Under the pieces are notes generated by a model. That model ran no database searches. It worked only from the letters and a program-made list of their open reading frames with translations, and was not told where the DNA came from. Source: Chitinophagaceae bacterium (lineage in GTDB: Bacteria; Bacteroidota; Bacteroidia; Chitinophagales; Chitinophagaceae). Taken from it: a DNA stretch of 18,508 nt. The translations under genes were made by a program, and so were the position numbers. Position 1 is the first letter of the stretch; each line of letters opens with the position of its first letter. Shown piece after piece: positions 1 through 7,527 of the stretch. The stretch covers positions 1 to 18,508 of the forward strand of contig JANYEU010000093.1 of NCBI GenBank assembly GCA_025362915.1, given 5' to 3'.

Positions 1-1
1 A

Positions 2-928
2 AGTGCTACTGTTCAAGCAATTTTTTTTCTATCTCTTATTAATTGTAATGCCCAGAATTTTAGTTTAACTGGCTCTTTGGGTGTTAGCAATTATCATGGG
101 GATTTATCTAATGGAAGTACTCCAAATTTCTTACCCGACTACAGCCTAGGTGCATCGTATGACCTATCCAATAGGTTTAGGTTACGGCTTAATGCTTCAT
201 CATTAAGTGTCGAGGGAGATGATGCAAAATCAAAATTCTCTTATATCAAGACAAGAGGATTAAACTTCAAATCAAAAATTCAAGAAGTTGCATTATTGGG
301 AGAGTTTGACTTGGTAGATAACTCTTTTAATAGTATCATCCCATATATTTTCTTAGGGGGTTCTTTTTATCATTTTGATCCTTATGCGCTTACACAAGCA
401 CTAGGAGCAAAAACAGTGAATTTACATTATATAGGGACAGAGGGGCAATATCTTCCTGATGGTAAATATGCAAGCAGACAATATAGTCGTAACCAATTTA
501 ATATTCAATTTGGTGCAGGTTTACGTTTCGAAATTTCGCGTACGATATCAATTGGTGCAGAAGCAAATTTCCGAAAATTATTTACTGACTATCTAGACGA
601 TGTAAGTGCCAACAGTTATGTTACACCTGAAGAATGGGATGCAGGGATAACTAAAGCTCGCGATGTTTTAAAAGATAACATACTAGTATATAAACTTACT
701 ACTGCCAAGGCTTATGCGTGGAGATACATGGACTCAAAAGGAAATCCACTACTACAGAATGATCAAAACTCACTTTGGCCAAGGGGTAATCCTTCAAAAA
801 ATGATGATTATTATTCTTTTCAAATAAGATTAAACATTAGACTGAACGCTAGCAATAGTTCTAGTTTCTATTCCCCTAGAAATCCTTTTGGTACGAAACA
901 ATTAAGATGCGCAACTGGTGTGTATTAA
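2..928 (+). CDS. Outer-membrane beta-barrel protein, DUF6089-like (5' end missing)
   Basis: The reading frame is open from the first complete codon in the window, so the start lies upstream. The visible N-terminus reads as the end of a signal peptide: a hydrophobic run (IFFLSLI) followed by CNAQ, a likely signal peptidase I site, near base 55. The mature part has alternating aromatic/polar segments typical of outer-membrane beta-strands, for example GVSNYHGDL near the start, FGAGLRFEIS and IGAEANFRKLFTDYLDDVS in the middle, and YYSFQIRLNIRL near the end. These resemble DUF6089 proteins of Bacteroidota, which are predicted small outer-membrane barrels without a settled function. An internal TTG at 77 could be taken as a start, but it lies after the signal peptide and is unlikely. 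A terminator follows the stop codon. The barrel class is fairly sure; the exact family is from recognition of motifs. Confidence 0.75.
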   Translation, partial: SATVQAIFFLSLINCNAQNFSLTGSLGVSNYHGDLSNGSTPNFLPDYSLGASYDLSNRFRLRLNASSLSVEGDDAKSKFSYIKTRGLNFKSKIQEVALLGEFDLVDNSFNSIIPYIFLGGSFYHFDPYALTQALGAKTVNLHYIGTEGQYLPDGKYASRQYSRNQFNIQFGAGLRFEISRTISIGAEANFRKLFTDYLDDVSANSYVTPEEWDAGITKARDVLKDNILVYKLTTAKAYAWRYMDSKGNPLLQNDQNSLWPRGNPSKNDDYYSFQIRLNIRLNASNSSSFYSPRNPFGTKQLRCATGVY

Positions 929-955
929 TAGTAAATAGCAATTAATTTATTATGG

Positions 956-989
956 ACCGTCTTGATTTATTAAGGCGGTTTTTTCTTTT
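956..989 (+). terminator. Rho-independent terminator after the beta-barrel gene
   Basis: An 8-bp stem (956-963 pairs with 972-979, one G-T wobble) closes an 8-base loop and is followed directly by a T-rich tract (TTTTTTCTTTT). It sits 27 bases after the barrel stop and just before the rhomboid start, so it separates the two genes. Confidence 0.8.
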
Positions 990-1001
990 AATACTTATCA
1001 A

Positions 1002-1628
1002 ATGATTACTATCACACTGGTTATTGTAGCCATTACATGTATTGTATCCTTCCTTTCTTTTTCTAATGAAAAGATGATGGAGGAGCTTATTTTCTACTCC
1101 CCTGCCATTACAAGAGATAATCAATGGTACAGATTTATCACATCCGGTTTTATACATGCTGATATTCAGCACCTTGCTTTTAATATGTTTACGCTCTATT
1201 TCTTTGGTAAAAATTGGGAGTCTGCCTATAATGACTATCTGGGTTTAGATAAAATTTGGTATATAGTACTTTATCTGGGTGCATTGATTGTTAGTCAAAT
1301 ACCAAGTTATCTAAAGAACACAAACAACTACCATTATCGGAGTCTCGGTGCATCGGGGGCAGTATCTGCCATTGTATTCTCCATGATTTTACTGATGCCT
1401 TGGAGTACTTTATACGTTTTTGTTTTACCCATCCCGGCTATCATTTATGCAGTCCTTTATTTGGGATATACCATTTATATGAGTAGGAAGGGAGGAGACT
1501 CCATTAACCACGACGCACATTTATGGGGAGCCATATTCGGAATTATTTTCTCAGTTGTATTAAAGCCAGAAGTGGTTTCAATATTCTTGGAAGCCATTAC
1601 CCATCCTCATTTTGGCGGTATAGAATAA
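1002..1628 (+). CDS. Rhomboid family intramembrane serine protease
   Basis: A 208-residue polytopic membrane protein, close to the minimal rhomboid core. Rhomboids cut transmembrane segments of substrate proteins inside the bilayer with a Ser-His dyad. The catalytic serine motif GASGA is at residues 116-120 (Ser118). The second catalytic residue is His173 in HDAHLWGAIFG, in the last core helix. The HxxxN motif of helix 2 is present (His57, Asn61 in HLAFN). About six hydrophobic segments can be seen, and the usual Trp-Arg loop-1 region appears as QWYRFITSGFIH. There are no extra soluble domains. The start is the ATG at 1002, just after a terminator; I see no strong Shine-Dalgarno sequence, which is normal for Bacteroidota. 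It converges with hsp20 and has no partner in an operon. The substrate is unknown. Confidence 0.93.
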   Translation: MITITLVIVAITCIVSFLSFSNEKMMEELIFYSPAITRDNQWYRFITSGFIHADIQHLAFNMFTLYFFGKNWESAYNDYLGLDKIWYIVLYLGALIVSQIPSYLKNTNNYHYRSLGASGAVSAIVFSMILLMPWSTLYVFVLPIPAIIYAVLYLGYTIYMSRKGGDSINHDAHLWGAIFGIIFSVVLKPEVVSIFLEAITHPHFGGIE

Positions 1629-1640
1629 GCTTATTGGGAT

Positions 1641-1669
1641 AAAAAGAAACCCCATGTAAAAACACGGGG
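1641..1669 (-). terminator. Terminator of hsp20 (minus strand)
   Basis: The stem 1650-1657 / 1662-1669 has four G-C pairs and, on the minus strand, a G-T wobble instead of a mismatch. On that strand it is followed by TTTCTTTTT (1641-1649 on plus). The plus strand has no T tract after it, so it mainly ends hsp20. Confidence 0.75.
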
Positions 1670-1701
1670 CTCTATCAAACTAAACAAAACCTACTCACAA
1701 A

Positions 1702-2133
1702 TTATAAGATACTAATTTCTTTTAGAGAAACCTTTACTTCTTCTTTTTTTGGAAGATGAAGTTTCAATATGCCATTTTCGTATTTGGCTGTGATGCCCTC
1801 TACATTAATTTTCTTATCCAATCCAAAACTGCGTTTGAAACTTTGACGGCGAAACTCTCTCCTTATTGTCTTACCATCCTTTTGTTCGGTTTCCTCTTTC
1901 TTTTCGTAGCTGATTGTCAGCAAATCATTTTCAGCATTTACCTTAAAGTCTTCTTTGTTCAAACCGGCAGCACTCAATTCCAACTGATACCCATCATTTG
2001 TTTCATGAATGTTTACCGCAGGAAATACCTTATTTGTGTGACCGTCATTTCCCCAAGTAGCTGGAAAACGGTTAAATACTTCATCAAAAATGTCATTGAT
2101 GATTCTTGGACTGCTGTGCTTTACGAGTGTCAT
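1702..2133 (-). CDS. Small heat-shock protein, Hsp20/alpha-crystallin family
   Basis: A 143-residue ATP-independent holdase chaperone, the usual length for bacterial Hsp20. The alpha-crystallin domain spans about residues 37-130 (from FPAVNIHETNDGYQLELSAAG). It holds the family signature AKYENGILKLHLPK (A116, G121, L123). The C-terminal oligomerisation motif IxI is present as Ile140-Ser-Ile142. The N-terminal arm is short (about 36 residues). The ATG at 2133 gives a normal N-terminus, and the leader before it is very A/T-rich. Upstream, a box resembling the Bacteroidota -7 element (TATGATTTG, with a 3-base instead of 2-base spacer) lies at plus 2184-2192. A perfect inverted repeat lies about 40 bases further upstream and may control this gene. 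Its terminator is shared with nothing else. Confidence 0.95.
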   Translation of the reverse strand: MTLVKHSSPRIINDIFDEVFNRFPATWGNDGHTNKVFPAVNIHETNDGYQLELSAAGLNKEDFKVNAENDLLTISYEKKEETEQKDGKTIRREFRRQSFKRSFGLDKKINVEGITAKYENGILKLHLPKKEEVKVSLKEISIL

Positions 2134-2217
2134 AATCTTTAAATTTTTATTTATTAATAATTGTTTTACGATTTATTATTTTACAAATCATATTCCAACA
2201 CCCAAAAAGAGCATTTT

Positions 2218-2237
2218 TAGCCGACATTATGTCGCTA
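2218..2237. promoter_or_regulatory. Operator-like palindrome between hsp20 and bacilliredoxin gene
   Basis: CGACAT-T-ATGTCG is a perfect inverted repeat (2222-2234) inside a wider TAG...CTA symmetry with one bulged base. It lies 85 bases upstream of the hsp20 ATG, about 40 bases upstream of a possible hsp20 -7 box, and about 125 bases upstream of the divergent bacilliredoxin start. The size and dyad symmetry fit a homodimeric helix-turn-helix regulator such as a CRP/FNR-type or Rrf2-type protein; which one is unknown. Confidence 0.5.
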
Positions 2238-2329
2238 ATTAAAATAAATAAAGACACTTTGTCCTTTTCGATAGCCGAAAAAAGGCAAAATGACTATTTC
2301 CACAACCAAGATGGTAACTTCCTTTCCTG

Positions 2330-2337
2330 TAAATTTG
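2330..2337 (+). promoter_or_regulatory. Putative -7 promoter box (TAnnTTTG) of the bacilliredoxin gene
   Basis: TAAATTTG followed by C matches the Bacteroidota -7 consensus TAnnTTTG exactly. It would start transcription near 2344, giving a leader of about 17 bases. No clear TTTG -33 box is visible. Confidence 0.45.
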
Positions 2338-2360
2338 CCGTTCACTTTTAAAAGAAAGAT

Positions 2361-2777
2361 ATGTATCCAGCAGAAATAGTATTGCCAATGAAGGCAGAAT
2401 TAACCGAAAATGGTTTTGAAGATATGAATACGGCTTCCTTGGTTTCAGATACCTTGAAGCAAGAAGGAACAACCCTTGTGGTAATAAATTCTGTATGTGG
2501 TTGTGCGGCAGGTGCTTGTAGGCCAGGTGTTTTGATGGCAGTAAACAATGCCACCAAAAAGCCCGACCATTTGGCTACGAGTTTTGCAGGTTTTGATGTG
2601 GATGCGGTAAGAAAGGTACGCGAAATGTTGATGCCTTATCCTCCTTCCTCTCCTGCAATTGCCTTGTTTAAGGATGGCGAATTGGTAAGTATTTTGGAAC
2701 GCCATCAGATAGAAGGCCGCCCGGCACAGGTGATAGCCCATCACCTTATTGCAGAGTTTGACAAGTATTGTAACTAA
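2361..2777 (+). CDS. BrxA/BrxB family bacilliredoxin (YphP/YqiW, DUF1094)
   Basis: A 138-residue thioredoxin-fold protein matching the BrxA/BrxB family in length and motifs. In Firmicutes these proteins remove bacillithiol from S-bacillithiolated proteins after oxidative stress. The family's active site is visible as NSVCGCAAG (Cys46, Cys48). The N-terminal MYPAEIVLPMKAEL and the C-terminal HHLIAEFDKY segment are also typical. An additional cysteine, Cys53, follows closely in GACRPG, where I recall Ala in the Bacillus proteins, and another (Cys137) is the penultimate residue. The start is the ATG at 2361, with a purine-rich AAAAGAAAG just before it. It is divergent from hsp20 and is not followed closely by another gene. 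Use of bacillithiol by this organism is inferred from the family only. Confidence 0.9.
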   Translation: MYPAEIVLPMKAELTENGFEDMNTASLVSDTLKQEGTTLVVINSVCGCAAGACRPGVLMAVNNATKKPDHLATSFAGFDVDAVRKVREMLMPYPPSSPAIALFKDGELVSILERHQIEGRPAQVIAHHLIAEFDKYCN

Positions 2778-2792
2778 AATTCAGGAAGGATG

Positions 2793-2841
2793 CAGGTTTC
2801 AGGTTTCTAGTAACTTGCAACCAGTAACTGGTAACCTGTAA
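2793..2841. repeat. Degenerate heptanucleotide tandem repeat (7 copies)
   Basis: Seven consecutive 7-mers, each starting with C and having G at position 4: CAGGTTT, CAGGTTT, CTAGTAA, CTTGCAA, CCAGTAA, CTGGTAA, CCTGTAA. The array lies between the bacilliredoxin stop codon and its terminator hairpin. No coding potential is apparent. Confidence 0.75.
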
Positions 2842-2850
2842 CATATTAAA

Positions 2851-2877
2851 AGTCTCACAGTTATGTGGGGCTTTTTT
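2851..2877 (+). terminator. Rho-independent terminator after the bacilliredoxin gene
   Basis: A 9-bp stem (2851-2859 with 2864-2872, two G-T wobbles) around the loop GTTA is followed by a run of T (2872-2877). Confidence 0.75.
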
Positions 2878-2893
2878 GGTTTATAATAACAAA

Positions 2894-2901
2894 TACCTTT
2901 G
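2894..2901 (+). promoter_or_regulatory. Putative -7 promoter box (TAnnTTTG) of lgt
   Basis: TACCTTTG followed by C matches the Bacteroidota -7 consensus. A TTTG (2875-2878) lies 15 bases upstream, a little closer than usual for a -33 box. The predicted leader is about 70 bases. Confidence 0.4.
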
Positions 2902-2976
2902 CCACCACAAACTGTTTAATGGTTAACATTGCACTCTTTAGGTATAAACCGATTTTAATTTTATAATTAACGCAAT

Positions 2977-4269
2977 ATGTATCCCAATTTATATTACGCC
3001 TTCAAGGATTGGTTTGGTCTGGATTTATCCTTTCTTAAGTTGGTAAATACCTTTGGCTTTTTTGTGGCCATCTGTTTTTTGGCTGCCGCCGGCATTGTTA
3101 CCATCGAATTGAGGCGCAAACAAGGGCAAGGGCTTTTATCTTATACCGAAGAGAAAATACGGGTAGGCGCTCCCGCTTCTTTGATAGATCTTGCCCTCAA
3201 CGCCTTCATCGGATTCTTATTCGGGTACAAAATAATCGCGGCTTTTTTAATGAGCAATGCACTTTCAGATCCCCAATCTTTTATTCTTTCCGGCAAAGGA
3301 AATTTACCAGTAGGCATAGTAGTGGCAATCATTTTTGTTGGGATGAAATGGTGGGAGAAAAACAAGGAAAAACTGGCTGTGCCCGAAGAACGGATGATTC
3401 GCATCTGGCCGAGCGATCGCGTGGGTGATTTGGTTATTTATGCTGCCATCTTTGGTTTTGCAGGTGCCAAGGTTTTTCATAATCTGGAAAACTGGAACGA
3501 TTTCATCAAGAACCCTTGGGAGGCCCTTATCTCTTTCAGTGGTCTTACCTTTTACGGCGGGCTAATCTGCGCAGGATTGGCAATAGCTTTTTATGCAAAA
3601 AGATACAAGATTGGCATCATCCATTTGGCAGATTCTTTTGCGCCTGCATTGATGCTGGGTTATGCTATTGGGCGCATTGGCTGCCAAGTAAGTGGCGATG
3701 GCGACTGGGGCATTCTGAACAGTAGCTATATATCCACCCCTTTTGGCAAGGTGGCGGCGGCTACAGATACCGATTTCAGGATGCAGCTAGGGCATAACAT
3801 GGATTTTTATCTTAGCCAATACAAAACAATGGATGAGGTGCGCCACCTATCCGTTCCTTCCTTTTGGCATTTGCCCGACTGGTTATTTGCCTACAATTTC
3901 CCGCATAATGTAATAAGCGAAGGCACCCGTATTGCTGGGTGCGATGGTTTTCAGTACTGCAATCAGCTACCCATTCCTGTTTTTCCTACTGCGTTTTACG
4001 AAACCATCATGTGCACCATCTTGTTTTTCATACTATGGTCGTTACGCAAGAAGCTAAAAAAAGCAGGGCAGATTACAGGGCTTTACCTGATATTTAATGG
4101 GATGGAACGTTTTACCATCGAAAAGATACGCGTAAACACCCGCTACGAAAGTCTTCCTTTTCAGCCCACACAAGCCGAGTTAATTTCTTCGGTAATGATT
4201 ATTGTAGGTATTGTCTTCTTTATTTTGGTATCGAGAAAGAAGCCAGAGGTTAAAACTGAAAGTCAATAG
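2977..4269 (+). CDS. lgt: Prolipoprotein diacylglyceryl transferase
   Basis: This enzyme moves the diacylglyceryl group of phosphatidylglycerol onto the lipobox cysteine of prolipoproteins in the inner membrane, the first step of lipoprotein maturation. The protein has 430 residues, longer than the ~290 of E. coli Lgt, and several transmembrane segments. Visible family motifs are FSGLTFYGGLI (187-197), with Tyr193 where E. coli has the key His103; YAIGRIGCQVSGDGDWG (229-245), corresponding to the Lgt signature with its arginine; FPTAFYE (336-342); and NGMERFTIEKIR (374-385). The signature differs from the E. coli form (GRIGNFINGE), and extra residues lie between it and FPTAFYE; I believe this is the usual Bacteroidota type. 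The ATG at 2977 is preceded by an A/T-rich leader. It stands alone, with a terminator before it and convergent signalling genes after it. Confidence 0.95.
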   Translation: MYPNLYYAFKDWFGLDLSFLKLVNTFGFFVAICFLAAAGIVTIELRRKQGQGLLSYTEEKIRVGAPASLIDLALNAFIGFLFGYKIIAAFLMSNALSDPQSFILSGKGNLPVGIVVAIIFVGMKWWEKNKEKLAVPEERMIRIWPSDRVGDLVIYAAIFGFAGAKVFHNLENWNDFIKNPWEALISFSGLTFYGGLICAGLAIAFYAKRYKIGIIHLADSFAPALMLGYAIGRIGCQVSGDGDWGILNSSYISTPFGKVAAATDTDFRMQLGHNMDFYLSQYKTMDEVRHLSVPSFWHLPDWLFAYNFPHNVISEGTRIAGCDGFQYCNQLPIPVFPTAFYETIMCTILFFILWSLRKKLKKAGQITGLYLIFNGMERFTIEKIRVNTRYESLPFQPTQAELISSVMIIVGIVFFILVSRKKPEVKTESQ

Positions 4270-4290
4270 TCGAAAGTAAAGTAATGGTAT

Positions 4291-4325
4291 AAAAAAGCCC
4301 TTTTTAGCAATTGCTACATGGGCTT
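4291..4325 (-). terminator. Terminator of the kinase/receiver operon (minus strand)
   Basis: AAGCCC (4295-4300) pairs with GGGCTT (4320-4325), and an inner palindrome AGCAATTGCT (4306-4315) extends the fold. On the minus strand the stem is followed by a run of T, read as the A run at 4291-4296. It lies about 45 bases after the receiver gene. On the plus strand it has no T tract but may still block read-through from lgt. Confidence 0.7.
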
Positions 4326-4369
4326 GCGTACGCCTGCACCAAATTCTGCAATAAATTTCCCCTCTCTAC

Positions 4370-4798
4370 CTATCCTTTGGTATTTGCGCCACATTCAGCC
4401 AGAAATCCTGGATAGAGCTGGCTAATCCGTTCATAATCGTCCACATTGTCGGGCTTTACAATGTAACTGCTGGCATAACCCGAGTAGGACTTCAGCACAT
4501 CTTCGGGGGCGGAAGAAGTGGTAAGCATTACGATGGGTATGTGTTTTATGCCCTCAGTATGTTTGATGGCATGTAGTACTTCGTAGCCATCCATGAGTGG
4601 CATATTGATGTCCAGCAAAAGCAAATCGGGCGTGGGTTTGTTTATGTAGTTACCGATTTTATTGATGTAGTCCAACGCCTCCACCCCATTTTTCACTACA
4701 TCTATTGTATGATTAATTGTTAATTCCTTCATGGCATCATGAATAAGGAAGATGTCAGCCTCGCTATCTTCAATATGCAAAATGTGTATTGTATTCAT
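4370..4798 (-). CDS. Single-domain response regulator (Rcp1-like receiver)
   Basis: A 142-residue stand-alone CheY-like receiver with no output domain. It is most like the Rcp1 group that pairs with phytochrome-type and PAS histidine kinases. Phosphorylation-site residues are all present: the acidic pair Glu10-Asp11 (HIEDSEADI), phospho-acceptor Asp63 (LLLDINMPLMDG), the switch Thr93 (MLTTSS) and Lys115 (YIVKP). The insertion between the acidic pair and Asp63 and the LTTSS motif are typical of Rcp1 proteins. It starts 11 bases after the histidine kinase stop on the same strand and so is almost certainly co-transcribed and its cognate target. Without a DNA-binding domain it probably acts by protein contact or as a relay to another protein that is not in this window. 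Confidence 0.93.
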   Translation of the reverse strand: MNTIHILHIEDSEADIFLIHDAMKELTINHTIDVVKNGVEALDYINKIGNYINKPTPDLLLLDINMPLMDGYEVLHAIKHTEGIKHIPIVMLTTSSAPEDVLKSYSGYASSYIVKPDNVDDYERISQLYPGFLAECGANTKG

Positions 4799-4809
4799 AG
4801 TAATCTTGT

Positions 4810-7320
4810 TTAATGAATCTTATTTTTTAAATTTTTTGCAATGGTAAAATAAAAGGTTGTGCCGCCGCCGGGTGCCGGCTCTATCCATATCTTTCCCTGA
4901 TGTTTATTTACCACCCGCACGCAAATAGCCAACCCAATGCCTGTACCGGAATACTCTTCGTTGGTGTGCAACCGCTTAAAAACATTGAACACCTTTTCGT
5001 AAAATTGAGGATCTATACCAATGCCGTTATCCGTTACCGAAAATTGCCAATACTCATCCAGATCCTTTACTTCTATCTTCACTTTTGGCTGATTGTCTGC
5101 CAGTTGATATTTTACTGCATTGCCTATTAGGTTGTTAAACAGTTGTTGGATGGAGGTTTTATTGGCTATTATTTCTGGCATTACATCCCATTCTATTATC
5201 GGTCTTATCTTATTTTTAGTTAGTCTGTTTATCTTGGCAATCTCGCTGATAATCCTTTCCAAATCAATTGGGGCAACTTCTATTTCTGCTTTGCCCAGTT
5301 TTGAATATTCCAATATATCGCTGATAATGTTGCGCATCCTCACCGCACCATCTGTAATGAAGTGCATGTATTTTTTTGCTCCATCATCAAAAAGGTGCTT
5401 ATATTTTGTTTCGAACAAACTGATAAAACCGGTTATTACACGTAATGGTTCCTGCAAATCGTGCGATGTCACGTATGCAAACTGTTCTAGTTCCTGATTA
5501 GCCAAAGCCAAATCCTTATTCTTTTGTTCTATCTCTCTTTCGGTTTCTTTTCTCCGGGTAATGTCTTCTATCTGTGCAATAAAGTGAATCAGTTTGCCAT
5601 TTTCGTCCTTCAAAACAGAGCCAGTCCGTAGCACCCATACAATCGACCCATTTTTATGTATATAGCGTTTCTCCTTTTGGATACTGGTTTTTCTTCCCTC
5701 TAGCAAATCTTTAGCATAGCCCCAATCGGTTTCAATATCATCAGGATAAGTAATCTCTTCAAAGACTTTTCCAATCAATTCCTCCTTAGAATACCCCAAT
5801 ATATCGCATAGCTGCTTGTTTACATCCATCCATTTGCCTTCCAAAGAAACGATAGCCATACCAATGCCAGAATGTTCAAAAGTTCCTTGAAACTGGGCTA
5901 CGCTTCTGCTTAATTGTGCCTGTATTGTTTTATAGTTAGAAACATCGTCCAAAATATAAACAAAAGTATTTTCGCCGGATTCTGGCTCGGTCAGGCAGGT
6001 GATAACGCCACTAAGATAATGGGTTGGTTTGTCAGGGTAGGATCTCTCATATTCTATATGAAGTGGTTCATTGGCTTTGGCAGATTCGTTAAACTTACTT
6101 ATCCAAAAGTCTACAAGAAGTGGTGGCGTTCCTATGTCGCTAGAAAAATGGTTTTCAATTTTTTCTTCCGGCAATCCAATATACTGTGCAAGTGCCTTGT
6201 TTACTTTTACATGAAATATCATGTTGTCAAGTATTTTGGCTACGCCGATATAGATAGGCACATTGTCGTAAATGTTCTGTAACAATAACTCATTTTCTAT
6301 TATTTTGTTTTCGGCTTTTTTTCTATTATCAATGTTTTGTAGCGTTCCATAAATACGTTTGCAAATGCCGCTCGAAAACTCACTTACACCTTTAATTTCA
6401 ACCCAACGCTCTTTTCCCGTAAATGTAATTATTTGCAATTGAAGGTCGAATGACGATTTTCTGTTTTGCACCTCATTAATTGCATCCGATATCTTGTTCC
6501 TGTTTTCCCCTTCTTTGTAAAAGCCCAGCATCCTTTCCAAGGTAAGTGTTTGAAAAAATGGCACTTCATATACCATGCTGGTAAGCGATGAAAGATCGCA
6601 GTTCTTTTTCGCAAAATCAATCTCCCAATTGCCAATGCCAGTCAGACTGTTTATAGACTCGAGAAATAGTTTTGCCTTAGATAAGTCCTCAATATTCTTA
6701 CGTCTATCTGCCAAATAGTTTCTGACAGCCCAACCCATTAAAATAAAAAGTAAGAATATACTTGCCAGTAACCCATAAACCGTGTAATAAAACTGTGCAA
6801 TGGTTTTCTCATTCCTTCCCTCCCTCAAAACCAGCAATTGCCTCTCTTCATCCTGAAATGCCTTAAAAAGAGCAATAATTTTGCCTCTACATTCATTGCT
6901 CTTTTTAATATAATAATCCAGTTGTTCTTTTGTGCCGGTTCTTTTTAGTTCCAATTGAGAGAACGTATCAATAAAGGCAATTCTTTGGTTTGCCAATATA
7001 AACAGTTCCGACAATTTTGTTTGTTGCACAGGATTATCTTGAGTCAATACCTTTAATGCATTTAATCCTTGCAATAAACTATCAGACGTAATATCACTCC
7101 ATTTTTTGATGACAATGGTATTGCCATTGTCTATGTCAAACTCCTTTATCAAAGAAATTGATTTGTCAGATGTGTATAAGACATCTTCGGTGTGTTCTAC
7201 CCAGAAATTTGTTGATTGATATGACCTTGATTTTTTGTAAGTATAGTATCCTATGCAGGTCATGGCAAAGAGCAAAAACAAAAAGATGGTTGCTATTTTC
7301 CTTTCAAAAGAAGTTGCCAT
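4810..7320 (-). CDS. Membrane sensor histidine kinase, CHASE3-PAS-PAS-PAS-HisKA-HATPase
   Basis: An 836-residue sensor kinase. Order of parts: transmembrane helix 1 (about 9-26); an extracytoplasmic four-helix CHASE3-like sensor (about 30-175, with the typical WVEHTEDVL at 40-48); transmembrane helix 2 (about 178-198); a first PAS with PAC (about 215-335); a second, more divergent PAS (about 341-465); a third, clear PAS/PAC (about 472-590, ending QIEDITRRKE); HisKA with phospho-acceptor His620 in YVTSHDLQEP; and the ATP-binding domain with N-box Asn734 (LIGNAVKY), G1 DNGIGID (764-770), F-box FNVFKRLH and G2 GTGIGLAI (792-799). All catalytic motifs are intact. The ATG at 7320 puts the first helix right at the N-terminus. 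The signal is unknown; CHASE3 implies an external cue, and the PAS set suggests an additional cytosolic cue. The cognate partner is the adjacent receiver. Confidence 0.95.
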   Translation of the reverse strand: MATSFERKIATIFLFLLFAMTCIGYYTYKKSRSYQSTNFWVEHTEDVLYTSDKSISLIKEFDIDNGNTIVIKKWSDITSDSLLQGLNALKVLTQDNPVQQTKLSELFILANQRIAFIDTFSQLELKRTGTKEQLDYYIKKSNECRGKIIALFKAFQDEERQLLVLREGRNEKTIAQFYYTVYGLLASIFLLFILMGWAVRNYLADRRKNIEDLSKAKLFLESINSLTGIGNWEIDFAKKNCDLSSLTSMVYEVPFFQTLTLERMLGFYKEGENRNKISDAINEVQNRKSSFDLQLQIITFTGKERWVEIKGVSEFSSGICKRIYGTLQNIDNRKKAENKIIENELLLQNIYDNVPIYIGVAKILDNMIFHVKVNKALAQYIGLPEEKIENHFSSDIGTPPLLVDFWISKFNESAKANEPLHIEYERSYPDKPTHYLSGVITCLTEPESGENTFVYILDDVSNYKTIQAQLSRSVAQFQGTFEHSGIGMAIVSLEGKWMDVNKQLCDILGYSKEELIGKVFEEITYPDDIETDWGYAKDLLEGRKTSIQKEKRYIHKNGSIVWVLRTGSVLKDENGKLIHFIAQIEDITRRKETEREIEQKNKDLALANQELEQFAYVTSHDLQEPLRVITGFISLFETKYKHLFDDGAKKYMHFITDGAVRMRNIISDILEYSKLGKAEIEVAPIDLERIISEIAKINRLTKNKIRPIIEWDVMPEIIANKTSIQQLFNNLIGNAVKYQLADNQPKVKIEVKDLDEYWQFSVTDNGIGIDPQFYEKVFNVFKRLHTNEEYSGTGIGLAICVRVVNKHQGKIWIEPAPGGGTTFYFTIAKNLKNKIH

Positions 7321-7527
7321 ACCTAATATTATTTAAAAGAAATTTGTTGTGTGAGGAAAAAATTAAGTAATGCGCCTACTACTTTTTACGCAATTACTCC
7401 TTAAGACTTTAATACCTTCCAACACAGTCAATCAGACGTTGTAAAAGTAATGGTTATAGGTTTAAGGTAGTATCATTTTTAGCGTTTTTTTTATCATTAG
7501 AATATAGACTCTCATACCTACAATGTT
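7321..7527. other. Spacer upstream of the kinase gene
   Basis: This A/T-rich stretch holds the presumed minus-strand promoter of the kinase operon, but I see no convincing TAnnTTTG box on that strand, no tRNA and no stable hairpin. It runs directly into the 21-bp repeat array. Confidence 0.4.

Noticed and set aside
77..79. TTG as the start of the beta-barrel gene
   Set aside because: The frame is open upstream and encodes a signal peptide ending before this codon, so the gene begins outside the window.
1756..2142. Plus-strand reading frame of 128 codons
   Set aside because: It lies fully antisense to hsp20, whose protein is unmistakable; its residues match no family.
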